A stretch of 64,000 nucleotides of DNA, taken from NCBI GenBank assembly GCA_022448265.1, contig JAKVCC010000004.1, forward strand, positions 124,001 through 188,000, given 5' to 3'. The DNA comes from Pirellulales bacterium. GTDB lineage: Bacteria; Planctomycetota; Planctomycetia; Pirellulales; Lacipirellulaceae. The translations under genes were made by a program, and so were the position numbers. Under the pieces are notes generated by a model. The model saw only the letters and a list, made by a program, of their open reading frames with translations. It searched no databases and was not told the DNA's origin. Positions 1-8,738 of this stretch are shown here, piece after piece (position 1 is the stretch's first letter; every line of letters starts with the position of its first letter).

Positions 1-8
1 AGACGGTT

Positions 9-31
9 CCCTCCGAGAGGGCGAGTTTTTT
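9..31 (+). terminator. Possible weak terminator at window edge
   Basis: A 5-bp stem (CCCTC, loop CGA, GAGGG) is followed after four bases by six T residues. It could end a transcript entering from the left. The stem is short, so the call is weak. Confidence 0.3.
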
Positions 32-165
32 GTCGCGTACGATTTGCGCCCTCCGGAGTACTGCAGCCCGCAGTCTGGCGAAGCCGCTCAATTGGAAAAG
101 GAAAAAAATACATGCCATCTAATAGATCAGCCGAACTGCCGATTTGAACCAAGGCGGGAAGACCC

Positions 166-1065
166 ATGGCACTTCAAGACAGCACACGAGAGCCCCTGCC
201 TCAACTGGCCCAGCGGCAGGTCGATAGTCACAAGGGCCATTACGGCCGCGTCCTTATCGTGGGCGGTTCGCGCTCGATGGCAGGCGCGCCCGCCTTGGCC
301 GGCAGATCAGCGCTTCGCAGCGGTGCTGGCCTAGTCTCGTTGGCTGTGCCGCGTTCGATCCAAGCCACCGTGGCGAGCTTTGAAGCTGCCTATGTGACGA
401 TTGGCTTTGGTGCTGACGATGAGGATGCCCTGATGGATCAGGAGGATGGCGAGATCATCACGCTGGCTGGCGAGATGACGGCCATCGCACTCGGGCCGGG
501 CCTGGGCTCGCATCCGAGAACGATCAGGCTCACGGTTGATCTTTGTGAAAACTTGTCACAACCGCTGGTCGTCGATGCCGACGCGCTCAATGCGTTGGCG
601 GTGGAGAGTGATTGTCTAGAGATGGCTGCGGGCCCCCGTGTGCTGACACCACACCCGGGAGAGTTTCAGCGTCTTACGGGTGAGCCTTGTGCCAAGAACC
701 TGGCCGCCCGAGCCAGTCAGGCCGCGGAGCTGTGCCGGAAAGACTCTAGCGGCCAGACGATTGTAGTTCTGAAAGGACATCAAACCATTCTTACGGACGG
801 CGAACGTTATGCCGTCAACGCGACGGGTAATCCAGGCATGGCTACAGGCGGAAGCGGCGACTGTTTGACGGGTATCATCGCCGCGCTGGTGGGCCAAGGC
901 TTATCGTGTTGGGAAGCGGCTCGCTTAGGCGTTCACGTCCATGGCTTGGCAGGGGATTTGGCAGCGGGCGATTTGGGGCAGGTCTCAATGACTGCCAGCG
1001 ATCTAGTGGACGTTTTGCCAAGGGCGTTTCAAGAGTCCGCTACGTTGAATTGTCCGACCGCGTGA
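166..1065 (+). CDS. nnrD: ADP/ATP-dependent NAD(P)H-hydrate dehydratase (YjeF C-terminal domain type)
   Basis: This enzyme dehydrates the S-form of damaged NAD(P)H hydrate back to NAD(P)H, using ADP or ATP, in the cytoplasm. The 299-residue protein has the ribokinase-like fold signatures of the family: a GGSRSMAGAPALAGRSAL glycine-rich stretch near residue 33, GPGLGSHP in the middle, LTPHPGEFQRL, and the nucleotide-binding GMATGGSGDCLTG segment with the catalytic Asp. The length fits a stand-alone dehydratase. In many bacteria this domain is fused to the epimerase domain. Here the epimerase is a separate gene about 30 kb away (30781-31485). The start ATG at 166 gives a complete N-terminus. 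Family assignment is firm. Confidence 0.93.
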   Translation: MALQDSTREPLPQLAQRQVDSHKGHYGRVLIVGGSRSMAGAPALAGRSALRSGAGLVSLAVPRSIQATVASFEAAYVTIGFGADDEDALMDQEDGEIITLAGEMTAIALGPGLGSHPRTIRLTVDLCENLSQPLVVDADALNALAVESDCLEMAAGPRVLTPHPGEFQRLTGEPCAKNLAARASQAAELCRKDSSGQTIVVLKGHQTILTDGERYAVNATGNPGMATGGSGDCLTGIIAALVGQGLSCWEAARLGVHVHGLAGDLAAGDLGQVSMTASDLVDVLPRAFQESATLNCPTA

Positions 1066-1142
1066 GGTTTTCTGAGATTGTCGCGAAGCGGGCTGGCAAC
1101 GATTATCGCTCCCATCCGACACTGAGCTCGCCCGTTGCTTAT

Positions 1143-2726
1143 TCACTTCTTTGCTGCTGCTAAGCTAGGGCAATCCCATTGGATGCTTGTTTCGGTTTGG
1201 AAGGCCTTTTCAAACAAGCTAGCGCGGCGACGGGCCGCCCACAGATCTACCTCGGGGTACTCCTTGGACGAAACCAGCAACTCAGTCTGTTTTTTTGTGC
1301 CGCGCACCTGCACCGCTTCGATCGACTGGTTGTAGCTACGATCGAGTCCGCCTGCAATCCGCAGAATCGAAGCCATTTGCTCCACGCGTCGTTGGTCGCC
1401 CTTGTTGAGGATGCGAAAATTCTTGTGCTTGTTTTTGGGCTCAGCACCGCGGTGGTAGCGGGCGACGTTGGCTATGATCTCAAGCTCCTTAGGCCGAAAG
1501 CTTTCAATACTGCTATGCAAAATGAGATGATAGGAATGTTTGTGGTGTCCCGCGTAATTGATCAAGTAACCGACGTCTTGCATTCGTGCCGCGGCGTCAA
1601 GCAAGCGAGAATCCTTAGCATCGAGATCATAGGTTTGACAGAGACCTTTGTAGATGTCGGTGGCCAGCTTTGCCGCATGGCGCGCGTGGGTTAGCTCAAC
1701 TCCGCAAGCTGCCGCAAATCGTTCGATGTGCGCCGTTTCGTCGACGGCTTCTGCATCTTGTGTTCCTTGCAGGGATTCGATCATTGAAAGCAGCATTCCG
1801 TCGCGTACGCCGTACGTGTGAACTTGCAATAGATTGACTTTGAAACGACGCATAATGCGATCAATTGTGGCTAGGCCTTGGACGATAATGTCGGCCCGGT
1901 CAGGATGAAGCCCGGCAACCTCGCGGCGCTGTTTCAGTGACATCTTGCGCAGTCGATCGACTAGGTGTCGAATTTCAGCCCGCGAAATCTGACAGCCGGC
2001 CGCAGGCAATCGGGCCTGCCCGCGAGCGGCCATCACGATGGCCGCCAGCGTCGTGAAGGTGCCGCCCGATCCGATGAGCATGTGCAGCGGGGCAGTCGGT
2101 TTTTCCGTCGTCTTTTTCAGCTCGCGATTGATCCACTTTTGCATACGGTAAAAATCGTCGCCGGCCAGCGATTGGCCGCTACCAAATTTCTCAAGCAGTC
2201 GCACGGCTCCCAAGCTGGTCGTGTAGATCGCTTCGATTAGCTCGCCACTGGCGAGCACAATTTCGGTACTACCGCCACCGATGTCCACCAGGAGTGTGTT
2301 CTTCCCGGTTAGGTCCAACCGCCGGCGCACGCTATGGAACGCAAGTTGCGCTTCCTCCTCGGCGCTGACCACTTCGATTTCTAGATCAAACTGTTGAAGC
2401 ACCCGCTGGCAGAACTCGTTTCCGTTGGTTGCTTCGCGGACGGCACAGGTGGCAATCGCTCGCAAGCTTTCCACGCCCAAGCCGGCTATAATCGATTGAA
2501 AACGGCGCAACGCGGCCATGGCGGATTCGATTGACTCATCATCGAGTTTTCCAGTGGAGGCGAGTGAACGCCCGAGTCGGGTTGTTTCCCGCTCTTCGTC
2601 TAGTACCCGGTAGCGACCGTGGCTCTGAGCTTCGGCAACGACGAGCCGAATGCTGTTGCTACCGATGTCGATTGCAGCAAGGCGCGGCACAAGATCATCG
2701 CTAAGATAGGTCTGTTGTTCAGACAT
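1143..2726 (-). CDS. ppx: Ppx/GppA family exopolyphosphatase / guanosine pentaphosphatase
   Basis: Hydrolyses terminal phosphates from polyphosphate and/or pppGpp. The 527-residue protein opens with the ASKHA phosphate-binding motif AAIDIGSNSIRLVVAE near residue 17 and has the second signature DIGGGSTEIVL near residue 147, followed by GSGGTFTTLAAI. The C-terminal 200 residues form the HD-like domain usual for long Ppx proteins (HARHAAKLATDIY and the HHKHSYHLI segment). The length matches E. coli Ppx/GppA (about 500). It is convergent with nnrD, with a spacer of about 80 bp. Sequence alone does not decide between polyphosphate and pppGpp as the main substrate. Confidence 0.92.
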   Translation of the reverse strand: MSEQQTYLSDDLVPRLAAIDIGSNSIRLVVAEAQSHGRYRVLDEERETTRLGRSLASTGKLDDESIESAMAALRRFQSIIAGLGVESLRAIATCAVREATNGNEFCQRVLQQFDLEIEVVSAEEEAQLAFHSVRRRLDLTGKNTLLVDIGGGSTEIVLASGELIEAIYTTSLGAVRLLEKFGSGQSLAGDDFYRMQKWINRELKKTTEKPTAPLHMLIGSGGTFTTLAAIVMAARGQARLPAAGCQISRAEIRHLVDRLRKMSLKQRREVAGLHPDRADIIVQGLATIDRIMRRFKVNLLQVHTYGVRDGMLLSMIESLQGTQDAEAVDETAHIERFAAACGVELTHARHAAKLATDIYKGLCQTYDLDAKDSRLLDAAARMQDVGYLINYAGHHKHSYHLILHSSIESFRPKELEIIANVARYHRGAEPKNKHKNFRILNKGDQRRVEQMASILRIAGGLDRSYNQSIEAVQVRGTKKQTELLVSSKEYPEVDLWAARRRASLFEKAFQTETSIQWDCPSLAAAKK

Positions 2727-2968
2727 TGGTTGTCCGCAAGGAGTCGTGGAAGTCGCCCAACTGCTATAGTCGTGTTGCCGGTCGTTGACCGATGCGTCCT
2801 ACCGCAGAATAATCGTGGCACGGGAGACGTACAAGCGCAACAGGTAGATTCCCGTCTGGTGCTAGTACACCAACCTGCTCAAAGGCACGGATGGGGGTGG
2901 ACTGCCGCTGATAAAACATCGCCAACATTTCCAAGAAAAGAAAATGTCAACAGAATGGAGAACCGGAC

Positions 2969-3892
2969 GTGCCGATCGTTCGCGACTTGAGTGAATTGTC
3001 CGCTGTGGCAAGCGGTGGTGCCGTTGCCATCGGGAATTTCGATGGCGTCCACTTGGGGCATTTGCGCATTGTACGGCGATTGCTGCAGCGCGCGCGCGAA
3101 GTGGCGGGCCCGGCAATTGTCTTTACGTTCGATCCACACCCAGTCCGGATTCTGCGTCCCACCGAATGTCCGCCACCTCTTACGTGGACCCGGCGCAAAG
3201 CCGAACTGTTGGCACAGCATGGTGTGGACAAGATCATGGCCTATCCCACCGACGAGAAACTCCTCAAGTTGTCGGCCCGAGAGTTTTTTGACCAAATCGT
3301 GTTGGAGGCACTACAGGCCAAGGCCATGGTCGAAGGTCCCAATTTCTATTTCGGACGCAATCGGGAAGGAACCATCGATGTTTTGCGCGATTTTACCGAT
3401 GAGGCAGGCATTTTGTTGGACGTGGTGAAACCTTATGAACTGCACAAGCAACTTGTATCCAGCTCGCTCATCCGCCGTCTGGTCGCCGAGGGCGATGTGT
3501 CCCAAGCGGCCAAGATGCTCTCGGCACCGTATCGAATTCGCGGTATGGTGACGCATGGAGCGGGGCGAGGCGCCAAGCTTGGCTTCCCAACCGCCAACCT
3601 GGAAGCAATCGACACGCTCCTGCCCGGGCTGGGTGTTTACGCTGGTCGAGCCTGGATCAACGCCCAGCCGCATGCCGCAGCGATTCACCTGGGCCCCAGC
3701 CCTACCTTTGGCGACGGTTCTACCAAAGTCGAAGTTCATGTGATCGATTTTAATGAGCCCATTTATGGGCAGCCTCTGGAAATAGAGTTCCTCACTCGGC
3801 TGCGGGATGTAGTCGGTTTTAAAGCGGAGACTGAACTTGTCGCTCAATTGGAACAAGATGTGGCACACGTGCGAGAACTGGGGCCTGTTTGA
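2969..3892 (+). CDS. ribF: Bifunctional riboflavin kinase / FAD synthetase
   Basis: Converts riboflavin to FMN and FMN to FAD. The 307-residue protein has the N-terminal FAD synthetase nucleotidyltransferase signature GNFDGVHLGH (residues about 22-31), FTFDPHP, and the ISSSLIR-like segment SSSLIRRLVAEGDV. The C-terminal flavokinase domain has the GAGRGAKLGFPTANL motif near residue 198 and ends in the expected EIEFLTRLRD segment. The start is GTG at 2969 with a GGAG about 9 bases upstream. The protein has family-normal length. No FMN riboswitch was visible upstream. Confidence 0.95.
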   Translation: MPIVRDLSELSAVASGGAVAIGNFDGVHLGHLRIVRRLLQRAREVAGPAIVFTFDPHPVRILRPTECPPPLTWTRRKAELLAQHGVDKIMAYPTDEKLLKLSAREFFDQIVLEALQAKAMVEGPNFYFGRNREGTIDVLRDFTDEAGILLDVVKPYELHKQLVSSSLIRRLVAEGDVSQAAKMLSAPYRIRGMVTHGAGRGAKLGFPTANLEAIDTLLPGLGVYAGRAWINAQPHAAAIHLGPSPTFGDGSTKVEVHVIDFNEPIYGQPLEIEFLTRLRDVVGFKAETELVAQLEQDVAHVRELGPV

Positions 3893-4024
3893 GAAGCTAT
3901 CCATTTATCAGCAATGACGGCACCAAGATGAGAGCGATTGCCGTATTTCGGAGGTACTTAGATAGTCCCTGCGCCATAGAGTTTTTGTTTGGAGCGTCGG
4001 TGCGAATACGGCGAGGTGTAGACC

Positions 4025-5008
4025 ATGCCCATTGATTGGCAACCCCTATGCGATCTTATCCGGAAGCATGACTCGTTTGTGCTGACGAGCCACTGCCGTG
4101 CCGATTGCGATGCGGTGGGCAGTGAATTGGCCCTGGCACTCATTCTTGAGTCACTAGGCAAACAGGTGATCATCGCCAATGGGGACCCCGTACCTGCACA
4201 TATTGGCTTTATCGATCGCGACGCCCGGGTACGAGTCCTGGGCCAATCCGTCAAGCCAGCCCAATTGTGGGAGATCGACCTGCTGGTCGTAGTTGATACG
4301 AGCGCATGGGGGCAGTTGGGACCGATGGCAGACGTGGTTCGCGCTTTTCCCGGTGAGCGGGTAGTGATCGATCATCACGTGAGTCAGGACGATCTCGGTG
4401 CCGTGGAATTTAAAGAAGAGACGGCCGAAGCGACCGGGCGCCTGATCCTGGAACTGGGGGAGGCCTTGGGCGTTGCCATAACAGCTGAGATGGCGACGCC
4501 CCTCTTTGCAGCAATCGCTACTGATACAGGGTGGTTTCGTTTTTCATCAGTGCAGGAAAAAACGTTCTTAGCACTTGCACGCCTGGTGGCTGCCGGGGCG
4601 CAGCCGGCCGCAATTTTTTCGGCGCTGTACGAGCAGCACAGTTTGGCCCGTTTGTATCTGCGAGGTCGAATTCTGAACAACGTCGTGGCCGATTCAGGTG
4701 GGCGATTGCTATCAACCCACCTCACCCAGCAAGACTTTATTGAGACAGGTGCCAATACGACCGATACTGAAGATGCAATCAACACGTTGCATACTGTTGC
4801 AGGGAGCGAACTGGCGGTGCTATTTGTCGAGCTTGAGGAAAAAGTGACCAAAGTGAGTTTGCGAAGTCGCACGGACTTTGACGTGCAATCGATTGCCGCG
4901 CAGTTCGGCGGCGGCGGCCATCGTGCGGCCGCTGGAGTAGCGTTTCGCGGATCACTCGAAGAAGCGCGACAAGCGGTGCTTGACGCGATACGCGCGGCGT
5001 TGGGATAA
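4025..5008 (+). CDS. nrnA: NrnA-like DHH/DHHA1 phosphoesterase (oligoribonuclease / pAp phosphatase)
   Basis: Probably degrades short oligoribonucleotides and/or 3'-phosphoadenosine 5'-phosphate. The 327-residue protein has the DHH-superfamily metal-binding motifs in order: SHCRADCDAVGSELAL (residues about 20-35), VVVDTSAWG, and VIDHHVSQDD containing the diagnostic DHH. The DHHA1 domain at the C-terminus carries the GGGGHRAAAG substrate-binding loop. Length matches NrnA (about 320). The stop lies 118 bp before the chosen Rieske start, so this gene and the respiratory pair downstream may be cotranscribed. The biochemical preference between RNA and pAp cannot be read from sequence. Confidence 0.9.
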   Translation: MPIDWQPLCDLIRKHDSFVLTSHCRADCDAVGSELALALILESLGKQVIIANGDPVPAHIGFIDRDARVRVLGQSVKPAQLWEIDLLVVVDTSAWGQLGPMADVVRAFPGERVVIDHHVSQDDLGAVEFKEETAEATGRLILELGEALGVAITAEMATPLFAAIATDTGWFRFSSVQEKTFLALARLVAAGAQPAAIFSALYEQHSLARLYLRGRILNNVVADSGGRLLSTHLTQQDFIETGANTTDTEDAINTLHTVAGSELAVLFVELEEKVTKVSLRSRTDFDVQSIAAQFGGGGHRAAAGVAFRGSLEEARQAVLDAIRAALG

Positions 5009-5126
5009 TGTAAAGATGCGGCTTGACGGCCAACGCGGCGTGGAACTGGAAGCCGGGGGCCAACCGAAGCAATGGGGCAACTACTGCGGTCGAATGGTCC
5101 ACTCGTTTAACCCTCTGGTAACTACT

Positions 5127-5723
5127 ATGGACAACTCGAAGCAGCCCGGCGAACGGCCGGACCAGATTGTGCCGGCCGCCAAGGAGAAGAATCGGCGGTC
5201 GTTTTTCGCTATTCTTGCAGGCGCGATTGCGATGCTGGGGCCGATCGGGGCGGGAATCTGCACGTTTTTGTCACCCTTGTTTCGCCAGACGCAAAGCCCC
5301 GCGGTGCGGGTGGGCCTGTTAAGCCAGGTGCCCGATGATGGAGAGCCCCATTTTTTTTCGGTGGTTACAGATTGGCAAGATGCCTGGAACCGTTATCCGC
5401 GGCAAAAAATCGGCGCGGTGTATTTGATTCGGCAGCCCGGTGCCAACGCGCCGATTGCATTTACGGCCAAATGTCCTCACGCCGGCTGCTCGATTGGCTA
5501 TTCCGCCGCAGAAGGAGTATTCAAGTGTCCATGTCATACGAGCGTTTTTAATATTGATGGCACCCGCGCCCAGGGTGACGAAGAGGTAGCACCCCGCGAC
5601 ATGGATCTGCTCGATGTTAGCCTGGAAGAGCTGGCGGTCGAAGGTGGCGATCCGGTGATCGAAATCTGGGTGAACTTTGTCGACTATCAAACTGGCCGTA
5701 GCACGAAGATGCCCACCACATGA
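5127..5723 (+). CDS. Rieske [2Fe-2S] protein of a bc-type complex
   Basis: Iron-sulfur subunit that would take electrons from menaquinol. From ATG 5127 it is 198 residues. A twin-arginine segment, KNRRSFF (21-27), precedes one membrane segment (about 27-48), as expected for Tat-exported Rieske proteins. Box I is CPHAGC (C116 and H118 as ligands, C121 for the disulfide). Box II is CPCHTS (C134 and H137 as ligands, C136 for the disulfide). Box II usually reads CPCHGS, so the Gly is Thr here. The frame stays open upstream to 4980, but that extension overlaps nrnA and does not look like a signal sequence. The gene overlaps the downstream cytochrome b start by 4 bases (ATGA), indicating translational coupling. 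Confidence 0.93.
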   Translation: MDNSKQPGERPDQIVPAAKEKNRRSFFAILAGAIAMLGPIGAGICTFLSPLFRQTQSPAVRVGLLSQVPDDGEPHFFSVVTDWQDAWNRYPRQKIGAVYLIRQPGANAPIAFTAKCPHAGCSIGYSAAEGVFKCPCHTSVFNIDGTRAQGDEEVAPRDMDLLDVSLEELAVEGGDPVIEIWVNFVDYQTGRSTKMPTT

Positions 5724-7684
5724 GGAAGTTGGCAAGCAATCTGGTCGACTGGCTCGACAGCCGCAGCGGTTTTCGCGGCGTCATGCGCGAGGCGCTGTAC
5801 GAACAGGTGCCAGGCGGTGCACGGTGGCGCTACGTGTGGGGTAGCACACTCGTGATGGCTTTTGTCACGCAGCTCATCACCGGAATTTTTCTATGGATGG
5901 CCTATAGCCCGAGTACGCAGACCGCCTGGGAAAGCGTCTTTTATATACAGTTTGATATGGAAGGCGGATGGCTGCTTCGTGGGATTCACCATTTCATGGC
6001 TCAGGCCATGATTGTGCTGCTGGCGATTCATTTCGTGCAGGTGGTGTGGGATGGCGCGTATCGGGCGCCGCGCGAGCTCAACTTTTTGCTTGGTCTGATT
6101 CTGATGCTCATCGTGCTGGGCCTATCGCTCACCGGGTATCTGCTGCCCTGGGATCAGAAGGGTTATTGGGCGACGAATGTGGGGACCGAGTTGGCCAGCC
6201 AGACACCGCTGGCCGGCGGGGCGATCCGGAAACTGGTGGTCGGTGGCAACAGTTACGGACACCTGACACTGACTCGTTTTTTTGCCCTACATGCGGGCAT
6301 TTTGCCCGGGGCGCTGATCGCTTTTCTAGCGATTCACCTAGCCCTGTTTCGTCGGCATGGGATCACCGTCAAGGAGCCCAAAGCGGGTCCGGATGTAACG
6401 TTTTGGCCAGACCAAGTACTTAAAGATAGCGTGGCAGCCCTGGGTGTGCTGGCAGCCGTGGTGGGGCTCGCGGTTTACTATCACGGGGCCGAGCTTACGG
6501 CTCCGGCCGACCCGGCCAACAATTACGCTGCCGCGCGGCCGGAATGGTACTTTTTGTTTCTGTTCCAGTTCTTGAAATGGTTTCCCGGCCAAATGGAAGT
6601 TTGGGGCGCGTTTATCATTCCCGGTGTGGTTGTGGGCGTGCTTTTTTTGATGCCGTGGATTGGCCGCTGGAAAGTGGGGCACGTTTTTAATGTGCTGTTT
6701 TTGTTTGTCCTGCTCGGGGGAGCGGCCTTGCTAACGGTGCAGGCCATCTGCGACGACACGATGGCTGGTACTGCGGATGCCACGTTTGAAGAGTACAAGA
6801 ATAAGTTCGGGAAGGAGACGGCGGAAGAAAACAAGCAGGCGTTTGCTGCTTCGCTCGATTTTTTGAAAGCGAAACGAGACGCCCAGCATGCGGCCGAGCG
6901 GGTCATCGCTTTGGCCCGTTCTGATCTTGGCATCCCACCGACTGGTGCCCTGGCGCTCGTGTACGACGACCCCTACTTGCAAGGGCCACTTTTATTTAAG
7001 CAGTACTGCGCTTCCTGCCACAATTATGTTGACTGGAAGAATCCGGATCCGCTCTTGTCGGACTTGGTCAACCCAGCACCTACGGCACCAAACCTCCACG
7101 GCGTTGGCTCACGGAAATGGGCGGCGGCCCTACTCGACCCCGAGCAGGTTGGCGGGCCGGATTATTTGGGCTATCCCGGTTCGCCATTTGTGGGCGACGG
7201 CGACAACACGGAAATGGTCGAGTTCGTGCAAGAGTGTTTTGGCGAGGACTTGCCAGCGGCCGAGCGCGAAAAAGTCGAGGCTGCATTCCAGAAGATTGCC
7301 ATGGCCCTATCTGCCGAAGCGAAACTTCCCGCGCAGGCCGCAGCCGACGCTGACGATCAACGGGCTATCGCCGAAGGGCGCGCCTTGATGGAGGGTGGCT
7401 TGGCCGACTTAGTCGAGAGTGGTTCGAGTTGCACGGACTGCCATCCCTTCGGAAAGCACCCAGACGACGGCGAGTCACCCGTCTTGGACGGCTACATGTC
7501 GCGTCAATGGATGATTGACTTTGTTCGCAATCCGGAGGATGCGCGCTTCTACGGTGACATTAACGACCGTATGCCGGCTTTCGCCCCTCACGAAGACCCT
7601 CAGCTAAACCAGTTGGACGAAAAAACTCTAGGCTTGATCGTCGATTGGCTGCGCGGCGATTGGTATCGACCAGTAAGACCGTGA
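5720..7684 (+). CDS. Cytochrome b fused to a C-terminal di-heme cytochrome c region
   Basis: Quinol-oxidising membrane subunit of a bc-type complex. The 654-residue protein has the cytochrome b N-terminal helices. Heme-ligand histidines lie at 90/91 and 104 in one helix and at 191 and 206 in another, plus the quinol-site PEWY motif (277-280). Further membrane segments follow to about residue 345. After a charged linker come two c-type heme motifs, CASCH (433-437) and CTDCH (574-578), on the positive side of the membrane. No separate cytochrome c1 gene lies nearby, so the tail probably replaces it. The start overlaps the Rieske stop. The domain calls are firm; the electron acceptor is unknown. 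Confidence 0.93.
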   Translation: MRKLASNLVDWLDSRSGFRGVMREALYEQVPGGARWRYVWGSTLVMAFVTQLITGIFLWMAYSPSTQTAWESVFYIQFDMEGGWLLRGIHHFMAQAMIVLLAIHFVQVVWDGAYRAPRELNFLLGLILMLIVLGLSLTGYLLPWDQKGYWATNVGTELASQTPLAGGAIRKLVVGGNSYGHLTLTRFFALHAGILPGALIAFLAIHLALFRRHGITVKEPKAGPDVTFWPDQVLKDSVAALGVLAAVVGLAVYYHGAELTAPADPANNYAAARPEWYFLFLFQFLKWFPGQMEVWGAFIIPGVVVGVLFLMPWIGRWKVGHVFNVLFLFVLLGGAALLTVQAICDDTMAGTADATFEEYKNKFGKETAEENKQAFAASLDFLKAKRDAQHAAERVIALARSDLGIPPTGALALVYDDPYLQGPLLFKQYCASCHNYVDWKNPDPLLSDLVNPAPTAPNLHGVGSRKWAAALLDPEQVGGPDYLGYPGSPFVGDGDNTEMVEFVQECFGEDLPAAEREKVEAAFQKIAMALSAEAKLPAQAAADADDQRAIAEGRALMEGGLADLVESGSSCTDCHPFGKHPDDGESPVLDGYMSRQWMIDFVRNPEDARFYGDINDRMPAFAPHEDPQLNQLDEKTLGLIVDWLRGDWYRPVRP

Positions 7685-7694
7685 ATCGTGAATC
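7681..7694. repeat. Heptanucleotide repeat, 2 units
   Basis: Two perfect tandem copies of GTGAATC. The first overlaps the stop codon of the cytochrome b gene. It is one of a set of 7-bp arrays in spacers of this region. Confidence 0.5.
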
Positions 7695-7848
7695 GCTGCG
7701 AAATGGGCGCCGGCCCTGGCGGCGGAAGCGATAGCGATTGTACTCGGAGCTGAGTTGTGGGGCTTTGGTCAATGGGGCATCTGTGCCGTCGCAAAGGCAA
7801 ACGACTCGCTATCGCTGGTTGCACGCTGGGTCGCCCAGGTAGAGAAGC

Positions 7849-7878
7849 CATCGCTTCGCTAGCACTCTGGGTGCTAGC
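7849..7878. repeat. Tandem hairpins, REP-like
   Basis: Two inverted repeats lie almost back to back. A short one (GAAGC, 4-base loop, GCTTC) starts a few bases before a perfect 8-bp stem, GCTAGCAC at 7858-7865 and GTGCTAGC at 7871-7878, with loop TCTGG. No T-tract follows, so a terminator is unlikely. The layout resembles repetitive extragenic palindromes. Copy number cannot be judged from this window. Confidence 0.45.
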
Positions 7879-7973
7879 TGGCGCTATTGGAAGAATCGGT
7901 ACAGTTTCGATCGGCAACTGGACGATTTCCTTCCGAGGAACAGTCCTCCGTCTTCAGTAAGATCTATACGCGC

Positions 7974-8738
7974 ATGTGGTGTTCGAAGTGCCAAGTAGAT
8001 GTGCCTGTGGTGGCGTGTCATGCCCACGGTCCGCTTGTTTGTCCGACCTGTCGGCTGCAACTGGCCAACGCCGATCCGGCTAGGCCCGGCGACTCGGGAA
8101 TAGCCTTGGATAGTTTCGATGTACAAGCACCGAAAGAGTCGATGTTGGCCGCGGATCTGCTTGCAGAACAGGAGTCACAGCAACGCTTCAAGCGAATTGG
8201 TCGCCAGTTGCGCTTTTCAAGTGTTTACCAGCCGCACCGCCCGACCCAGCCGAGCATGTCCCAGGCGCCTCCGGCGCTCATGCCGGAAATCCAACTCAAA
8301 TCGGTGTCGCACCATGCCGCCCGGGCCTCAAGGAATGCGAAAACTTCGTGGCTAGTCAGTTTGTTGCTTCTTGGTGGAATGGTTGCCTTTGGCGGCGGCA
8401 TGGGAATTCTGGTGTGGGCTGGCGCATTTAAGCTGGCCCAGGTTTGGCAATGGGGCGTGGCGCTGACAATTGCCGCAGAAGGTATGCTGATACTGGGACT
8501 TACCGGGATGGCCACTAGGCTATGGCGCAATAGTCGGCGGCTGAATCGGCAACTCTCAGGAGTCGATGCCCAACTCCTAGAAATACAACAACAGACCGGC
8601 GCCTTGACGGGTAGCCGCTTGTCGGCGAGCCAGCATTATTACAACCACTTTAATCAGGTTGCTAGTCCGCACTATTTGGTGGCCAATTTGCGAGGTCAAG
8701 TCGATCAGCTCGCGGCGCGGATGGTGGATGAGGGTTAG
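7974..8738 (+). CDS. Membrane protein with N-terminal zinc-ribbon-like cysteines
   Basis: No specific function recognised. From ATG 7974 the protein is 254 residues. It begins with MWCSKCQVDVP, and a second pair CPTC follows near residue 24, giving CxxC...CxxC, a likely zinc ribbon. A low-complexity Pro/Gln-rich middle is followed by two membrane segments (about residues 125-150 and 160-180) and a C-terminal coiled-coil-like region rich in Gln and Leu. The frame is open 29 codons further upstream, but the start at MWCSKC fits the zinc-ribbon fold better. The stop overlaps the convergent glyS stop by 4 bases. Confidence 0.7.
   Translation: MWCSKCQVDVPVVACHAHGPLVCPTCRLQLANADPARPGDSGIALDSFDVQAPKESMLAADLLAEQESQQRFKRIGRQLRFSSVYQPHRPTQPSMSQAPPALMPEIQLKSVSHHAARASRNAKTSWLVSLLLLGGMVAFGGGMGILVWAGAFKLAQVWQWGVALTIAAEGMLILGLTGMATRLWRNSRRLNRQLSGVDAQLLEIQQQTGALTGSRLSASQHYYNHFNQVASPHYLVANLRGQVDQLAARMVDEG

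Noticed and set aside
44-334. 96-residue plus-strand open frame before nnrD
   Set aside because: Overlaps the well-supported nnrD start in another frame; no recognisable domain.
2727-2968. FMN riboswitch upstream of ribF
   Set aside because: No conserved FMN aptamer elements were recognised.
3311-3904. 197-residue minus-strand open frame
   Set aside because: Fully antisense to ribF, whose motifs are intact.
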